A stretch of DNA of 64,000 nucleotides. Origin: Mongoliibacter ruber. GTDB taxonomy: Bacteria; Bacteroidota; Bacteroidia; Cytophagales; Cyclobacteriaceae. Positions 63,539-64,000 of the stretch are shown piece by piece. The number at the start of each line of letters is the position of its first letter. The first letter of the stretch is position 1. Both the position numbers and the translations under genes were made by a program. The stretch spans positions 108,890 to 172,889 of the forward strand of contig NZ_PVTR01000003.1 of NCBI RefSeq assembly GCF_003003005.1, given 5' to 3'. The notes under the pieces are model-generated. The model saw only the letters and a list, made by a program, of their open reading frames with translations. It was not told the origin of the DNA and made no database searches.

Positions 63539-63787
63539 TTAGTTATTCCTCAAGGCTTTGATGAGCTCCTTTTTAGTCATTTTGCTTCTACCTGTAATGC
63601 CTACTTTTTTTGCTTGTTGATAGAGATCTTCTTTGGAGCGGTCTTCGTAATCCTCAGCCTCTCCTCCCTTTTTCCCCGAATTGGGGTCATTGGCGATACG
63701 GGCTGCTTTTTGCTTGCTCATGCCTTTTTCTCTGAGCGCTTCGTACTGTTCATCATTTTTGACGCTTGGGCCATGGTCTTTAGCCAT
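63539..63787 (-). CDS. Small Rho_N-like DUF7218-type protein
   Basis: An 82-residue highly charged protein. The N-terminal part (HGPSVKNDEQYEALREKGMSKQKAARIAND) and central GKKGGEAEDYEDRSKEDL are typical of small stress-linked proteins. The C-terminal half (LYQQAKKVGITGRSKMTKKELIKALRNN) fits a Rho termination-factor N-terminal SAP-like nucleic-acid-binding motif. It probably binds nucleic acid. It precedes the flavin-fold stress protein by 11 bases. The last 213 bases of the window hold its promoter region and no visible gene. Confidence 0.82.
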   Translation of the reverse strand: MAKDHGPSVKNDEQYEALREKGMSKQKAARIANDPNSGKKGGEAEDYEDRSKEDLYQQAKKVGITGRSKMTKKELIKALRNN

Positions 63788-64000
63788 AAGAATGTTGTTT
63801 TGGGTTAAAAATCAATATGCTTTCACCGTTCACCTCTTCATTTTTCAGAGAAGGAGTTGTTCGGTTTAGCAATTACTTTCAAGCAAGGTGCCAAAAGAGG
63901 AGGTTTAAAAAATAGAGCTAAGTGAAATAGGGTTTAAGGCAATGAAGTTTATAGTTTCACAGTTTGATCTTATACCTTTTTTTTATCAAACTCCACGTAC

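Overview
The window reads as chromosome of a Bacteroidota bacterium, most likely a Cytophagales/Cyclobacteriaceae-type member. This is inferred from SusC/SusD outer-membrane pairs, DUF4249, DUF5686 and DUF5687 families, many exported lipoproteins, BlaI/M56 pairs with TonB-machinery-like tails, TAnnTTTG-type promoter boxes and weak Shine-Dalgarno signals. I see no rRNA, tRNA, CRISPR array, prophage or classical DDE insertion sequence. The only mobile-element genes are two REP-associated tyrosine transposases (RAYTs).

Layout. 1-1.3 kb: RAYT 1 inside its own hairpin repeats. 1.4-7.2 kb: GH13 amylase lipoprotein, a RelE/ParE-type toxin-antitoxin pair, a TlpA-like thioredoxin lipoprotein, rsmG and a vanadium-haloperoxidase-like lipoprotein. 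7.7-22.8 kb: the largest locus, all on the minus strand. A SusC/SusD pair is followed, after a terminator hairpin, by three ~1,100-residue FG-GAP/VCBS plus ASPIC/UnbV lipoproteins and one small lipoprotein. 23.4-33.4 kb: a sugar-lactone-oxidase-like flavoprotein, a TonB receptor/DUF4249 pair, two paralogous small lipoproteins and a DUF5686 outer-membrane protein. 34-39.4 kb: a SorA/SorB-like molybdoenzyme with cytochrome c, two small unknown proteins, an ABC exporter (ATPase plus DUF5687) and a nitroreductase-like protein. 40-45.4 kb: BlaI/BlaR1-like pair 1, a sugar-phosphate-isomerase-like TIM barrel, a PhyH dioxygenase and an EamA transporter. 45.5-49.3 kb: three arrays of a ~118-bp four-hairpin unit around a sulfatase and RAYT 2. 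49.3-58.3 kb: two more TIM-barrel proteins, a small GNAT, an amidohydrolase, a PIG-L deacetylase, an aminotransferase and a secreted esterase. 58.4-63.8 kb: BlaI/BlaR1-like pair 2 with two clear operators, an exported KatG, a pyridoxamine-phosphate-oxidase-fold stress protein and a small Rho_N-like protein.

How it fits together. Many products are exported and fit a life spent harvesting glycans and other organic matter: amylase, SusCD, TonB receptors, sulfatase, PIG-L deacetylase, esterase, lactone oxidase and three TIM-barrel isomerases. The right end looks oxidative-stress related. The two M56 sensor proteins carry tails resembling TonB and ExbD, which hints at a link between proteolytic signalling and outer-membrane energy transduction.

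The intergenic DNA is unusually rich in structure. It holds two RAYT-linked hairpin families, a ~150-bp repeat present in inverted copies 37 kb apart, a ~150-bp direct repeat, a nearly perfect 91-bp direct duplication and several short dispersed hairpins. In at least three places these repeats create false upstream extensions of real genes. The strongest candidates for something undescribed are the SusCD plus triple VCBS/ASPIC locus, the two RAYT/repeat systems and the TonB/ExbD-tailed M56 sensors.
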